Source of the DNA: Trichostrongylus colubriformis
Taxonomy: Eukaryota; Nematoda; Chromadorea; Rhabditida; Trichostrongylidae
Reading direction: 5' to 3'
Length of the DNA: 64,000 bases
Assembly (NCBI GenBank): GCA_963978905.1
Contig: OZ022257.1
Span: forward strand, 35,245,919 to 35,309,918
Shown here one piece after another: positions 1-10,699 of the stretch. The notes beneath the pieces were generated by a model. The model made no database searches. It was given only the letters and a program-made list of their open reading frames with translations, and was not told the origin of the DNA. Position numbers and translations under genes: made by a program. The stretch's first letter is position 1. Each line of letters opens with the position of its first letter.

Positions 1-1409
1 ACGATCGTTTACAAGCTGTGGGGGTGGTCTACCCGATAGAATTCCACGACCCATCGATTGTGAGCTAGCCACTGAAGAAGATCCAGCTCGCTCACACTTG
101 TCCAACACGACTAATCAAGGCCCTCAAGCGGCTACACAATTTGTAGTCGAGAAAGGCTGCGTGGCAGAGTCATTCGATGCCCCTTTGCCCTTGTTCTGAC
201 GTCCAAAATGACGAGGTAAGCAAACCAGACCGCCATGCACAACGGCCCTTGTGCAATGCACCACATGCACCACCACCTTTCTACAGTGATGCGCGCCTTT
301 TTTCAGTGCAGTTGCTGATAACTTTTTGACTTCGCTGATTTCCATCACTTTTTCACTTTCCTACTCATCTTAGTCCATTTAATATTTTCATTCAGTGTAG
401 TCACCCTATGCGTATTCAACCCATTCGCTACCCAACGACTAGATGTTATCGAGAAAGGTGAGTTCGTGATGAGTAGGGTAGAGTCTTCCCTTTTTGATAA
501 CTAGTTCATCGGTGCAAGACGAGCCAAGTGTTGCGCGCATTGAGAAAAGGAAATCCGTTGTGAGGCCAATATGGGGTGTCGCCCAAAATCGTTGCTGAAC
601 TTTCAACACTGGGTTAGACTGCGACCCTTATACCGCCGTTAAAGCGATGCACCAACTGAGTAAACTGCCGTGAACTGAAGATAAGAAAGGCTGCGTGGAC
701 CGCACAAACCAACGCACCCAACGTTGGCTCCCCCACCATTCATAGTAGTAGCCCGCGGCCGTTTCGCCACAGGCCGCAAATAATTCCCAGACGTGGCCTG
801 CCGTACATTTGCGTACCGTTAGCAGCCTTAACCTTATGCCTAGTTATAATTGCCTTAGCGCATATCTTGAGATGGTACCTTACCACTGTACAACATCTAT
901 GTTCCCGCTTGTTGTGCGTCCTCTCATCTTCCGCTGCTGGGGTCTACTAGATCAGGGTAGTTTTACTACGCGAAGTTGCAATGACCTCTGAGGTTTACGC
1001 TTTCAAGGTTTATGCTGCGGATCAACGAACATGTATGTGACATACACTTCTTGCCTTCTGCATGGCAGAGTAACTCATTGAGTCATTTTTCATTTTACTC
1101 ATTTTTCCGTGAAGTAAACTCTGTCAAGGTGCAGCCGTGAAGTAAACTCTGTCAAGGTGAAGGATAGATGCGAGATATAGGTCTATATAAAGTTATAGGG
1201 GTTAACTAATCGGGGAGGGCACTCATTTTTGCGTCGTTTTTTACTGTGCTATCTTACAAGCATCACTTCGCACCCGAACGTTTACTTTTGCCTAGCTTCA
1301 GGGAACGGAAGTAGAGATACATTTTGCTGCCAAAGCCTAGGCAGAAATAACATCGAACACGAAGTGCAGTGAATCCCCCGCACTCTCTTTACCTGATTTC
1401 GAAGTAACG
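1..1409. other. Intergenic sequence, no gene seen
   Basis: Only short, stop-flanked frames without recognisable domains occur on either strand. The one structured item is the short direct duplication at 1108-1160, listed separately. Confidence 0.6.
1108..1160. repeat. Two-copy direct tandem duplication, 27-bp period
   Basis: A unit beginning CCGTGAAGTAAACTCTGTCA is present twice in direct succession (starts near 1108 and 1135), with essentially no difference between copies. It looks like a young replication-slippage duplication. No function is implied. Confidence 0.75.
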
Positions 1410-1575
1410 TACAGTCCATTTCCCAACGCCTGGCAGGGCGAGGCCGACGGACTTGGATGAACGTGTATCGTCTCTCACCCTGCCATACACTCTCACTCTC
1501 GCCACGTACTCTCACTCTCGCCACTCACCCTAGTCCGTAGGCCACGCCCTGCCAGGCCTCGGGAAATGAACTGTA
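1410..1575. mobile_element. Palindromic MITE, TACAGTCC family, copy 1
   Basis: The element starts TA-CAGTCCATTTCCC and ends GGGAAATGAACTG-TA, so it has inverted ends flanked by TA, as expected for Tc1/mariner-type MITEs. The arms carry a conserved core, GGCAGGGCGAGGCC and its inverse, around a pyrimidine-rich centre with repeated ACTCTCACTCTCGCCAC. No coding capacity. Four more copies of the same family lie at 4845, 15533, 34011 and 58497. The frames that cross it are shadows. Confidence 0.8.
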
Positions 1576-2379
1576 GCTCTGACCGCCAACGAGCTTCACT
1601 GCGATTTAAAATTAGCAGTTTCTGGAACACCGTTCTTTCGGAAGCGTCATGTTGATCGAAATGTGCATGAAACTGTATGAGACTTTATGAAATAACAGTC
1701 TTTGATGAAAGTAGAGTTGGAGGAAGTGTGATCCATTGTACTTTTCTTTGCTGACGCTATTGTAAGGGGTAGAGCACAACGATGGTTGGGCACCGACTGA
1801 TTCTGCTGGAATCGTGCAAAAAACCCGGCTTTGGTGTAGTAGACAAATGCGGAAGAGAACTTAAATTGGTGCAGGTGGGGCACTCATTCCCACGCTGTCT
1901 TCCTCACCTGATATCATCCTACAATCATCTGCTTTCATCTGTTCGTACGCTAAAGTGAATATTTTGACATAACCCTTATCCAGGGGCTGATACGAGTACC
2001 TCTTCAACTAAGGCTTAAGCAAAAATAGCGCCGTACGTCAGGAGCAGTGTGTGAACCTCTAACTGCATTAACACCATAAAATTTTCCACGTGATAACGAT
2101 TAGGACGAAGAACATCACATGTTAAGCAGTGATGAAGTGACTACAACACTCCAAGTTCTGCTCCGACACAATTATAACTAGGCGGAAGGTTACGGTACCC
2201 GCCAACTGTATGCAAATGTACGGCAGCTGGCGGCTAACAACAGGATTTACTTGAGGAGTTTCGCCACCCGCCCTCCCTTACGTGGAGTGCGAGACAGAGC
2301 GACGAATCGGGAGAGGGTCTGCGACCAAGCAAGAGCCGCGATGAGCACAAGTGCCGTTGTGCATGACGGTCTGGTTTGC
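1576..2379. other. Intergenic sequence, nothing recognised
   Basis: No reading frame with a domain, no RNA gene and no clear repeat structure could be seen in this stretch. Confidence 0.5.
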
Positions 2380-2854
2380 TTAGGCCGCGGTCATACTTTG
2401 CGCAGCTGCGTTAGTTGACGCCGGTGCCGGCGTCAACTCACGCAGACACTTGCGTGAGTTGACGCCGGTACCGGTGTCAAACTCACGCAACCATTTGCCA
2501 GCCGCAGACGACGGCGTCAGTAGATAATGCGCAGCGTTTGCAAAATTCTTGACCCAATCACACTACGGTATGATAATTGTGGCCGATTCGAATCTTGGCG
2601 CTGTGCCAATACACGAAGCGGCCACGATCACCATATTGGCACACTGCCAAGATTCGAATCGGCCACAATCACCATACTGTAGTGTGATTGGGTCAAGAAT
2701 TTCGCAAACTCTGCGGATTATCTATTGAAGCCGTCGTCTGCGGCTGGCAAATGGTTGCGTGAGTTTGACGCCAGTGCCGCGCAGGCACCTGCGTGAATTG
2801 ACGCCGGCACCGGCGTCAACTAACGCAGCTGCGCAAATTATGACCGCGGCCTTA
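2380..2854. mobile_element. Harbinger-like palindromic MITE 1
   Basis: A 469-bp near-complete palindrome runs from GGCCGCGGTCATACTTTGCG (2383) to its inverse, ending GACCGCGGCC (2851), and is flanked on both sides by TTA. A 3-bp TTA/TWA target duplication with GGCCG-type ends is typical of PIF/Harbinger MITEs. The arms contain several sub-palindromes (GACGCCGGTGCCGGCGTC) and a centre built from inverted copies of GCCAAGATTCGAATCGGCC. No ORF. High CpG and GC compared with the flanks. Confidence 0.75.
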
Positions 2855-2986
2855 GGCCGCTTTCATACTTTGCGCACCAACGCCGTCAATGGCGGTGACG
2901 GGGTCAAATCGACGCAGGTGACGGCGTCGAATTGACACCGTCGCCGCGGGTGACGCGTCGGTGCGCAAAGTATGAAAGCGGCCTTA
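2852..2986. mobile_element. Harbinger-like palindromic MITE 2, abutting
   Basis: A second palindrome starts immediately after the first, from GGCCGCTTTCATACTTTGCG (2855) to CGCAAAGTATGAAAGCGGCC (2983), again flanked by TTA. It shares the outer 20 or so bases of its ends with MITE 1 but has a different, shorter interior of GACGGCGTC and GTGACG repeats. The TTA at 2852-2854 is shared by both elements. Confidence 0.75.
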
Positions 2987-4844
2987 CCTCACAATGACTG
3001 TCTTCAAATACAATTTCCATAGAGATCTCTGGGCTCAATAAAGAACATTCCTGACTTCAATCAAAAAATTTTTGCAGTTCGACATCTTCAGGTGGTCTGC
3101 TCTCAATTTGGAGGTTTGAAAATGGTCTGGCCCAGTTCTTGCGACCTGGTTTATGAGTAGAAGGGGTAGAAGAATCAGTGTTCCTTTAATGTACTATATG
3201 CTGAAACCACTTGATCGACTACCACTTGTGTACTGCATACGAAAATTATGAATCAACCGGGTACGTGACGGCAGAGGATAATTTGTCAGGCTGGTTACTC
3301 TCCATGCTCGGCACATGCTGCTTTTTTCGGGCGAAAAGAGCTCGGCTGCAGGTTTCAGTGGATTGTGGGCGCAATTTCACTTTTCCATTCGGCCCCGTTA
3401 ATGTCATTAACGATGTCCCTTATTGATTGTAGACATGTAATATCCAGTCGTAATGTGAAGGAGGATTCCCGTTCCGAAACTCCAATTTGGCTATCGACTT
3501 TCCAAAAAGGAGGGTCTTGCGCACTCTTTGGTAATCGTTATCAAATACGGAAAGAAGCGAGGAGAGTTCCCTCTGTTTATCGATTCTGTCAGTTCAGTAG
3601 TATCCTCTCGCTCAGAGCTACTTTACATTGTCTTTTGTTCTTTCCTTTGTTGGCCCAAATTCAATGGGTTGTGGGAGCTGATCATATGGGAAGAGGATGT
3701 GGCAAGCGGGCAATTCTCCATTCCTCTAAATCTATCTTTCCTACTTTCTCACCTTTTACCCTGATATGAGCACTGTACCCACTTTATCATCCCGATGGTT
3801 TTTTGACGTCTCACACTTGCTACATTCGTCCACGGCACCCAGTCTCCACCTCCATTCAATCATTTACTCTGGTCATTTCGTTCCAATTACTCTTCAGTGG
3901 CTGGGCGATCCACGTCCGTTCCAGATAATTTGTTGTCTTTACGAAAGTGGTTTATGGTCATTGTACACTAAATTCTATCCATGAATAGATTGCTAGTGCA
4001 AAACATGCTGTATATCAACGTAACTAATATGTACCGGGAGTTCTGTAAACATAAACTAATTCGTATCACTTTGTAATTTAATACTAACCAATGCATCGCT
4101 GATAGTGGGTAGTAGAAATGGAGCCAATATGGCGGAGCTATCAAAGCTAGTGTTTCGTTCGTACATATTTTACGAAAACATCCATTTTCCGGAAGCAGGC
4201 TGCGGTTAGTTTGATTGCCCAAATGTGAGTCATGAATCTTCCGCTGTCCGGTTTTCGGCAACTCCTCCGAAAGCGATCATAATGGTGGAATTGATAGGAT
4301 TGACGAAAATGCTAAGAATACGTTTCGAATGGGAGAGCGCGGATTCTCTTTTTTTTTTTGTAGAAATGTGGAATAGTGGAACCTGTGAGAAAGGGTCCAT
4401 ATGTATCGAATTCCAGACACTGAACAGTGTAGAGAAATGGAGAAACAGAGATTCCACGATAGCACATTTCCACAAAAAAATGAAATTCCGCATTTGCACA
4501 ACAATTCCACCAATTCCACCGCTACTAGCCGCCAGTAGTTTCAGCACCTAATGGATTTGGTAGAGATAATTTTGCAATCGAAAGCAATGCTTCTCCGGTT
4601 CGTCTATTGAGAAAGTTGTCATCGCTGTTGCGAAATTGCTCGTGGTAACACCACAGACTCACCGACTTTGCCGAAGACCTTTGAAAAGTCCGATAAGACA
4701 ACGCACAAAACTGCTACAAGCCCTCATGTGATGTCCGCAGTATCGCTGTATCGGCAGCTTCATTAACATATTCTATTCAAGACCTTGCACCAAAAGTTGC
4801 TGCGAGGATGCTATGGTTAACGACTTTGGCATGGTTTTCTGGTG
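2987..4844. other. Intergenic sequence, weak inverted repeat only
   Basis: No gene recognised. Between about 4280 and 4545 both strands have open frames because the stretch is rich in GGAATT/AATTCC words (TGGTGGAATT near 4285, CAATTCCACC near 4505). This weakly resembles the 31.5-32.1 kb element. The frames here are a product of that repetition, not genes. Confidence 0.5.
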
Positions 4845-5015
4845 TACAGTCCATTTCGGAAAAACAGATAGGGCGTGGCCTGCGGACTTGGATGAACCGT
4901 TTATCAAACTCTCTCATTCCGCCACACACTCTTACCCTCGCTACGTGCTCACACTCTCGCCATTAACCCAAGTTCGTAGGCCACGCCCTATCTGTTTTTT
5001 CCGTAATGGACTGTA
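4845..5015. mobile_element. Palindromic MITE, TACAGTCC family, copy 2
   Basis: TA-CAGTCCATTTCGGAAAAAC at the left and TTTTTTCCGTAATGGACTG-TA at the right form the inverted ends. The inner arms carry GATAGGGCGTGGCCTGCGGA and its inverse, as in the other family members. TA flanks both ends. The centre is the usual CTCTCATTCCGCCACACACT type. The long frame that begins at 4813 runs straight through this element, so its start is not believable. Confidence 0.85.
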
Positions 5016-7049
5016 TGTGCTGCGGGTTCAGTTTCGTCCGAGACGAAGCTTTTGCCCGTATCTCATTGTCAGGATCCCTAGTGATAATTTAGCATTGAGA
5101 TTTACAGGTGCTTCTAAATATCGTGCGATCCAGGCAAGGTTTGGAGGCACGATGAACAGTTATGAGAGACGGCCCGTGGCGAAATTTGCGCTGCAAGTGC
5201 ACCTTAAACTCGGTGGGATGGATGTTGACGGTGTAGTCATGGTCGAGAGGATGGTGGAGCTCCGCTGGCCTGGCTATTCTCTCTGCCTGCGTCACCCCCT
5301 CATTGATGTAGAGGGTGAGAAGCACGTCCTCAATGAAAGTCAGGAAGGAGGGGGGCTCGTTTTTCGCTCTTCACCCGAGAAATAGGAGCTCCTCGATTCC
5401 GCTGAAATCGCTAAATTTACCGGTGATGATGTCTTGAACGGAAAAAGTTGTTCTTCGCTTGACGAGACAGAATCCCACCTCACCCATAATATTAGCTACC
5501 CTCCCGTAATGAAATGAAGCGCATCTTCCCAGCTAACAATAAGATAATTTCGATACGAGGACTCGTACAACTATCTTGGAATCAATACTTGGTCGAGCTA
5601 CCTTAGGAGTTGAGCAAATTTTCCTGGGCGAGAACTATACGAGAGTGCGGTGCTATTGTCACGCAGAAGTGGACTGCCAAAACAGCAAGAAGTCAGTCAC
5701 AAAAAGTGTTTAGGTGATTACTCCCCTTTCAGCTCGCAACCAAAGCGAAGCCAAATCTTTTCGTGGCAAGGCGAAAGCTCACCAAGGGTGAGCATTGTTG
5801 GGTTATCGATTGTTCGGTTGGGCTAACGGGGAGAAAAGAATTTCGGGATACGGGTCTCCACTTCTCTGGCCATCACTATTTATTCGCCATCAGTGATTGA
5901 TTCATCGAGTGTACTTGAGCGCTTTCATGGCATCGCAAAGCTGCCCAGTGCTCAGTGAATGAAGAGGTTCCGTTTCTCATTTCTCTCGCGATTTATCCTC
6001 CATGAAGACAGAGAAAGGTTAACGTCAGGTTCCCCCTGCCATAAATTTTTTCGCACCAGATTCATTTCATAACGATGGTCTCGTGCAAGGCAGAGCCACA
6101 TGAATGGCTCTATGTACACTTGCCAACATTAGCCATTCACGCTGCTTGGCCGCCTTCAGCAAACAGTGTCGGATTTTCCACGGGCTACGGCGTGTGCATC
6201 CTTTTCGTCAATTTTCACGATTTTTTTATCTCACCAATGTTCTTTATAGGATTCCGCCTGTTTACCGTTGTTGGGATTGCTTTAACCCCTTTCAAGAACT
6301 TCGATTTTTGAGGTGTAAAGTCCCTCCAAAAGGCTCTGATAGTAGGCGTCGCTGCCCATCCGACCACCACAGATTGAACGCATCCGCTTGCATCTACCAT
6401 GCAAAAAAGCCTCAAACCTTCCGTTCCTGGTAAATTGGTATGATATGCTCTCCATTCCACCATTCAACGTGAAATGAATTAAAAAATTCCATCTTGACAG
6501 AAATTATGAAGAAAGTAGAAAAGTATTGGCTTATTTGCATTCCCACCATAGAATTTTCGAGAGTGGAATTTCCCACTAAAATATGTACAGGTCATGTCTT
6601 CTTGTACGAGTTACTTTCGAAGCTACCCTGTTTCGCGTTTGCGGATCCTTCCTTTGACAGGTCACTTCGTACTTTCGTGCTGTTCATCCCTCATCCATTT
6701 GGCCCCGCCCACTTGTCCATGGCTGTCCGTTGATGTGATTCTTAGAGGGTTGTTCCTCTGCAGAATCTCATTTCTTGTACGATACTTTGTAGATGATCCT
6801 TAGTGACCACGTACAACGTATTTACTTGGAGAATTCGAAAAAAACATTTTTCTTGCACAGAGCCTTCCTCGTCCTGGATCTCCTGAACTGGTCAGTGCCT
6901 TTAAATCTTTAGGCTACTCAGTGGCCAGTCTCCTGTAGAAGTGGTTGACTGTAAGGTCCTAGTTTGACACGTCAGGCCCTAATATAAAGGAACGTCAGAG
7001 ATTTAAACTGATGCTTTTATGGAACTAAAGCACAAAATGCGGAAGATCT
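5016..7049. other. Intergenic sequence, no gene recognised
   Basis: An uninterrupted minus-strand frame at 5089-5325 (78 codons) and its plus-strand counterpart are the only open stretches of note. Neither shows a domain I recognise, and no matching splice-site pair supports an exon. Everything else is stop-rich. Confidence 0.45.
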
Positions 7050-7122
7050 GGCGACAGCAGGGTGAAAACCCACGGTTACTCCTTTGGGGGAGCAGAAGCA
7101 CTGCCACTGAGCTATGGCGGCT
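7050..7122 (-). tRNA. tRNA-like sequence, probable pseudogene or SINE head
   Basis: Read on the minus strand it contains ATAGCTCAGTGGCAGTGC, a good match to the tRNA A-box/D-arm. About 40 nt later comes GTGGGTTTTCACCC in the place of the T-arm/B-box. The B-box lacks the invariant TTCGA core, so this is unlikely to be a working tRNA gene. It could be a decayed tRNA or the head of a tRNA-derived SINE. Confidence 0.35.
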
Positions 7123-8715
7123 GTTTCTGGCTCGGTTACCGTACTTTACCAGATACTGCCCCGTTGATGAATTGTCGCAGGAAAGCTTTGACGACCGTTC
7201 CTTGCCAATCTCGAAGTACTTGAACAACCGTTCTTTCCTCGGAGTACTTGCTCGGATTCCAGGTATCGCATTTTCGATTTTTTACTTCTTCCTCTCGTCT
7301 TAGCTCACATGGATGTTGCTAGGTTGCCCTTATACGGCAATAATATAGCGGACATGTACATGCGCTTGTTATGATTACTGCACGCTGTGTAGAGCATATG
7401 GCGAGCAATTTTTCGTAATTGAAACACATTGGGATAGTTGATCGCTCATCCTTGGAATTCTATAGCTTCAATATGAAGTGCTACCGGCGCAATTCTTGTC
7501 TCTGGTTCATAGGCCAGAATATTAGTGTGATATCATCTTTGTCTTCGGAACCACCGCGATCATGAATTGAATCCTTATCTGTTCTGATATTCGACTCTGA
7601 TTTTTACAATTAATTTTATCTCTGTTTGAAAGTATTTTGATATTGTTTTCGAAGATTAGTGTAGCTTCGCGTGACTTCCTAGCTAGACCGATATAGTAGT
7701 GTAATGTGTTAGATCAGTCAGGAATTTCTTACAGTGAGGTATTGGTTTCATTTGCGAAATCTTTTCTATCTACGCGATGCATTCAGTTTAGCTTGACAGA
7801 GCAGGGCTTTTTGTGTCTCTCACCATTTTACTCGACATTGGACACCTAATAGAACACTTGGTGACTGAGTGGTCCAGAGCATAAATATTATATGAAAGCC
7901 ATGGAATCGCCTTGTGCTGGGTCATCATTTTTTTTTTCGAGGAGAACATGCTGTAGCGCTGTTAACGCCAAAATAGTTAAGATAATAGAAAGAAATGTCC
8001 GAGCACGGAGCAGTGTGGTCCCAAATGAAAATTTTAATCAGACCCCGGCATTGGTCTGTTGAGGTGCGAATTCAAGGTGGATGGTGAAGCGTTCGTCCGG
8101 CAATCCCTAGCGGGAGCACAGTTGTGGCCTGTTGAAGGAGGGTCCCATTCGATACGTTGAGGGCTGTCGTTTGAATTTTCTTGAAATTTAGTGGTATAAG
8201 TATTGTTATCAAAGGTTTATAATAAGTTTCTGGATTCTGAAGAGCTCCAATCCTCTTTATCCCCTGCCCTCTTGACACTTTTTTTTCTAAAAACGACTTC
8301 GGACCCCAACAAACGGGGTTACCGCTGCACTGAAAGAAGGGAAGTTAACAAGCGCACAGATGGTCTTCGTGTGCAACACCAGTGCGATGCTTTATTTTTC
8401 GAACAGCCATAAGTTATCTGCTATAAAAACTGAGCAGTTTCAGCACCCCTGGTGGACTAGAAGATGGAAGACTAACATTTTTTTCTTGTTCCACAGAATA
8501 GTGCTCGAACGCCTGAACAGCCAAAGTGAAAGGTAGTTCTGAGGGACTTGGTCAGTCACTTACGACTCCCATGGAAGCCAACATCGAAAGCCGCTCCAAC
8601 CCTTAGGTGCCATCATACACTGAGGTGCCTGTGGCAGAGCTTGGCTGCGTCGTCCCTCCGTCCCTACCCGTGCCACCAGCCCAACTGCCTCTGAGCGTAG
8701 CCACTCCCTCGCCGG
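7123..8715. other. Intergenic sequence, nothing recognised
   Basis: No domain-bearing frame, RNA gene or clear repeat was seen. Confidence 0.45.
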
Positions 8716-9160
8716 CTAAAGGAACCGGAAGGGGTCCGAAGAAAGCGAAATTTCGAGAAAAAGAAATGATCATTTTGTAACGAATATTTAAGTTCAGAAG
8801 CAATAATCGGTGGAAAACCCTGATGCAAAAGCGCGACGCTGCGGTGTGTATTCGCATCACTTCGTACTGCACACACTGACTTTCCGAGTTGTCCGCGGTA
8901 GAGATATCATTTGTTGTCTCGTAGAGTGTATTTCATTCATTCGTGATGATGTGTATTAAGTGAAACAACACACAACAACAAACAAGTAAAACAATCAAAT
9001 GAAGAATGAGTGAAAGCGTGAGAAAAAAGTGTGATTGCAATGAAAAATCTAATGAATTCACTTTCGACGTCTTGAAAGGTGTCGTGTGCGCATTGCGGCA
9101 ACTGTAAGCCATCGTGATCCCATACCGTAAGCCAAAATTGCACCCTCACGGTGTCTTTAA
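8716..9160. mobile_element. TTAA-type MITE, diverged
   Basis: The left end CTAAAGGAACCGGAAGGGGT resembles the left end of the copy at 28341. The right end, read inward, is TTAAAGACACCGTGAGGGTG. These fit the TTAA-AGGCACC...GGTG(C/T)CT-TTAA ends seen at 54015. The interior is non-coding and AT-rich. Both ends have mutated, so the limits are approximate. Confidence 0.4.
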
Positions 9161-10430
9161 CCGCAGAGTATGAAGGCGGTCTTAGTTAGCGAACATATTG
9201 TCACCCCTCTCTCAAAGGTTCCTCGCCGACGCTGCACCTAGCTACAATGCTTAAGAGTGGCCTAGTAAACAGCATAAGGCTAATTTCAACAACAATTACT
9301 GGGCATCAATTTTTTCTGGTCCGTTTCCGTAGCGATGGACTATGAACTTACCTCTCTCATTCAGGATTTTTGTGTTCTTTTCATTGGAGCTTTCAGGGGA
9401 AGCCGGAATAGAAAGATGTTCTTCGATGTAGATAGCAACCTTACAATATTGACCATGTTCCGACCACTGAAAAGGAGAGTCTTGTAAATGGTCTTGTTGT
9501 AAGTAGGATTCCACCTCACCATCGCTGGCACAGCAGTGTTACCTAAGAATAACACCATTGGATATTATCTAGGGAGAAACTAAAGAACCGGCTCGTAATG
9601 CTGTGGTCAAAAAGATGATCCCAGAATGTGAGATTGATTCATATAATAATTTTTGGTTGAATGCTTCATTTTTCGCAAATTTCTTTGACATATGCATCCG
9701 TTTTCGCACGCACTCTAGCAACAGAATCGTTCTATCTCGTCACTTGCCTCAAGACACTAATTGACTTTTCCCATGCCCGAGTTTCCATTCACTCTTTCTG
9801 ACACATTTCCTATTTCATCTTCGAAATTCGTGAAAAATGACGTCAGGGACCCCCCACTTCATCGATTTATCGTTACGGATATGTTGACAACACAGAAACT
9901 CCTTCACCAGCTTGAGAGCTTTCCAAAGATTTTCCTCGGCAATTTTGCTGTCCATCGAAGTTTTTTAACTCAGCGGCGTCAAATGTTCTTAATAGCTTAT
10001 TGAGTATTGATGCTCGCTAAAGTTTGCAAGTTTAACGAGCTACAGCTTTCGTGCTAATGTTTCAGTTTTGGTTGCTCATTTTCCGCCTCTTCATTGAACT
10101 TCTGGTTCGTTTCCGCTGCGATTTTTCCTGCCGTTTCAACCGTCTCCCACTTTGTCGCAGGAGCTCTTCTTCCACTTTCCTGCCTAGTTCTGCCTATTCC
10201 TCCTTGCCTTTTCTCTGAGCCTAACAGTTCTTCTTTCTCAAAGCTGCTGTTATTTCTCAACATGTAATAAGGTTAGCACAAGCTCCCATACCTCAAACTG
10301 AAACGAAGAAGTTCCTGAAGATATTTTGCTGTTTGTCTTCTTTTATCAGTGCCAATATTACGCAATACGACGTTAGTAATGGGATGCTTCTCGGTCCAAA
10401 GTTTCATCCTTGATTGTAAAAGGTCGGCGT
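9161..10430. other. Intergenic sequence, nothing recognised
   Basis: Only short frames without domains. No repeat structure stood out apart from the boundary with the MITE on the left. Confidence 0.4.
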
Positions 10431-10439
10431 ATTTCATCA

Positions 10440-10640
10440 GCCCAAATGTAGGGCTTGTAACAGGACGTACATTGGAGAAACAGTGGAGGGAGGGTTATGG
10501 CTATCCGTACAAGAAACATATAGCTGGAAGGAGACTTTTACAACCATTCCGTTTGGCAAGAGTAGAATTGAGGAGCATGCCGGGAATGACTTTGATGCCA
10601 ATGTTTCATTTTGGCGTAGGACACAGAAATTTCGTTGAAA
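10440..10640 (+). pseudogene. Penelope-like element GIY-YIG domain relic
   Basis: One plus-strand frame, not opened by a start codon, reads CRACNRTYIGET, then about 30 residues later PFGKSRIEEHAGNDFDANVS, and soon hits a stop (TGA near 10636). Penelope-like retroelements end in a GIY-YIG endonuclease with a Cys-x2-Cys...YIGET start and a downstream G..R.EEH..ND motif, which is what is seen here. No reverse transcriptase could be followed upstream, so this is a fragment. The 132-codon frame in another phase across the same bases is a shadow. Confidence 0.5.
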
Positions 10641-10699
10641 AACGTGTTGCAATCGTTCTAGATTTCCGTAAAGAATCCACGAATAACCTATATGAGTGT

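Noticed and set aside
1410..1575. Possible CRISPR or other spaced-repeat array because of ACTCTCACTCTCGCCAC repeats
   Set aside because: The repeats are part of an inverted-repeat MITE, few in number, and the genome is eukaryotic.
4813..5385. 190-codon plus-strand frame, the longest of the window
   Set aside because: Its first third is a TACAGTCC MITE that recurs at four other loci in different frames, and the rest has no domain or splice support.
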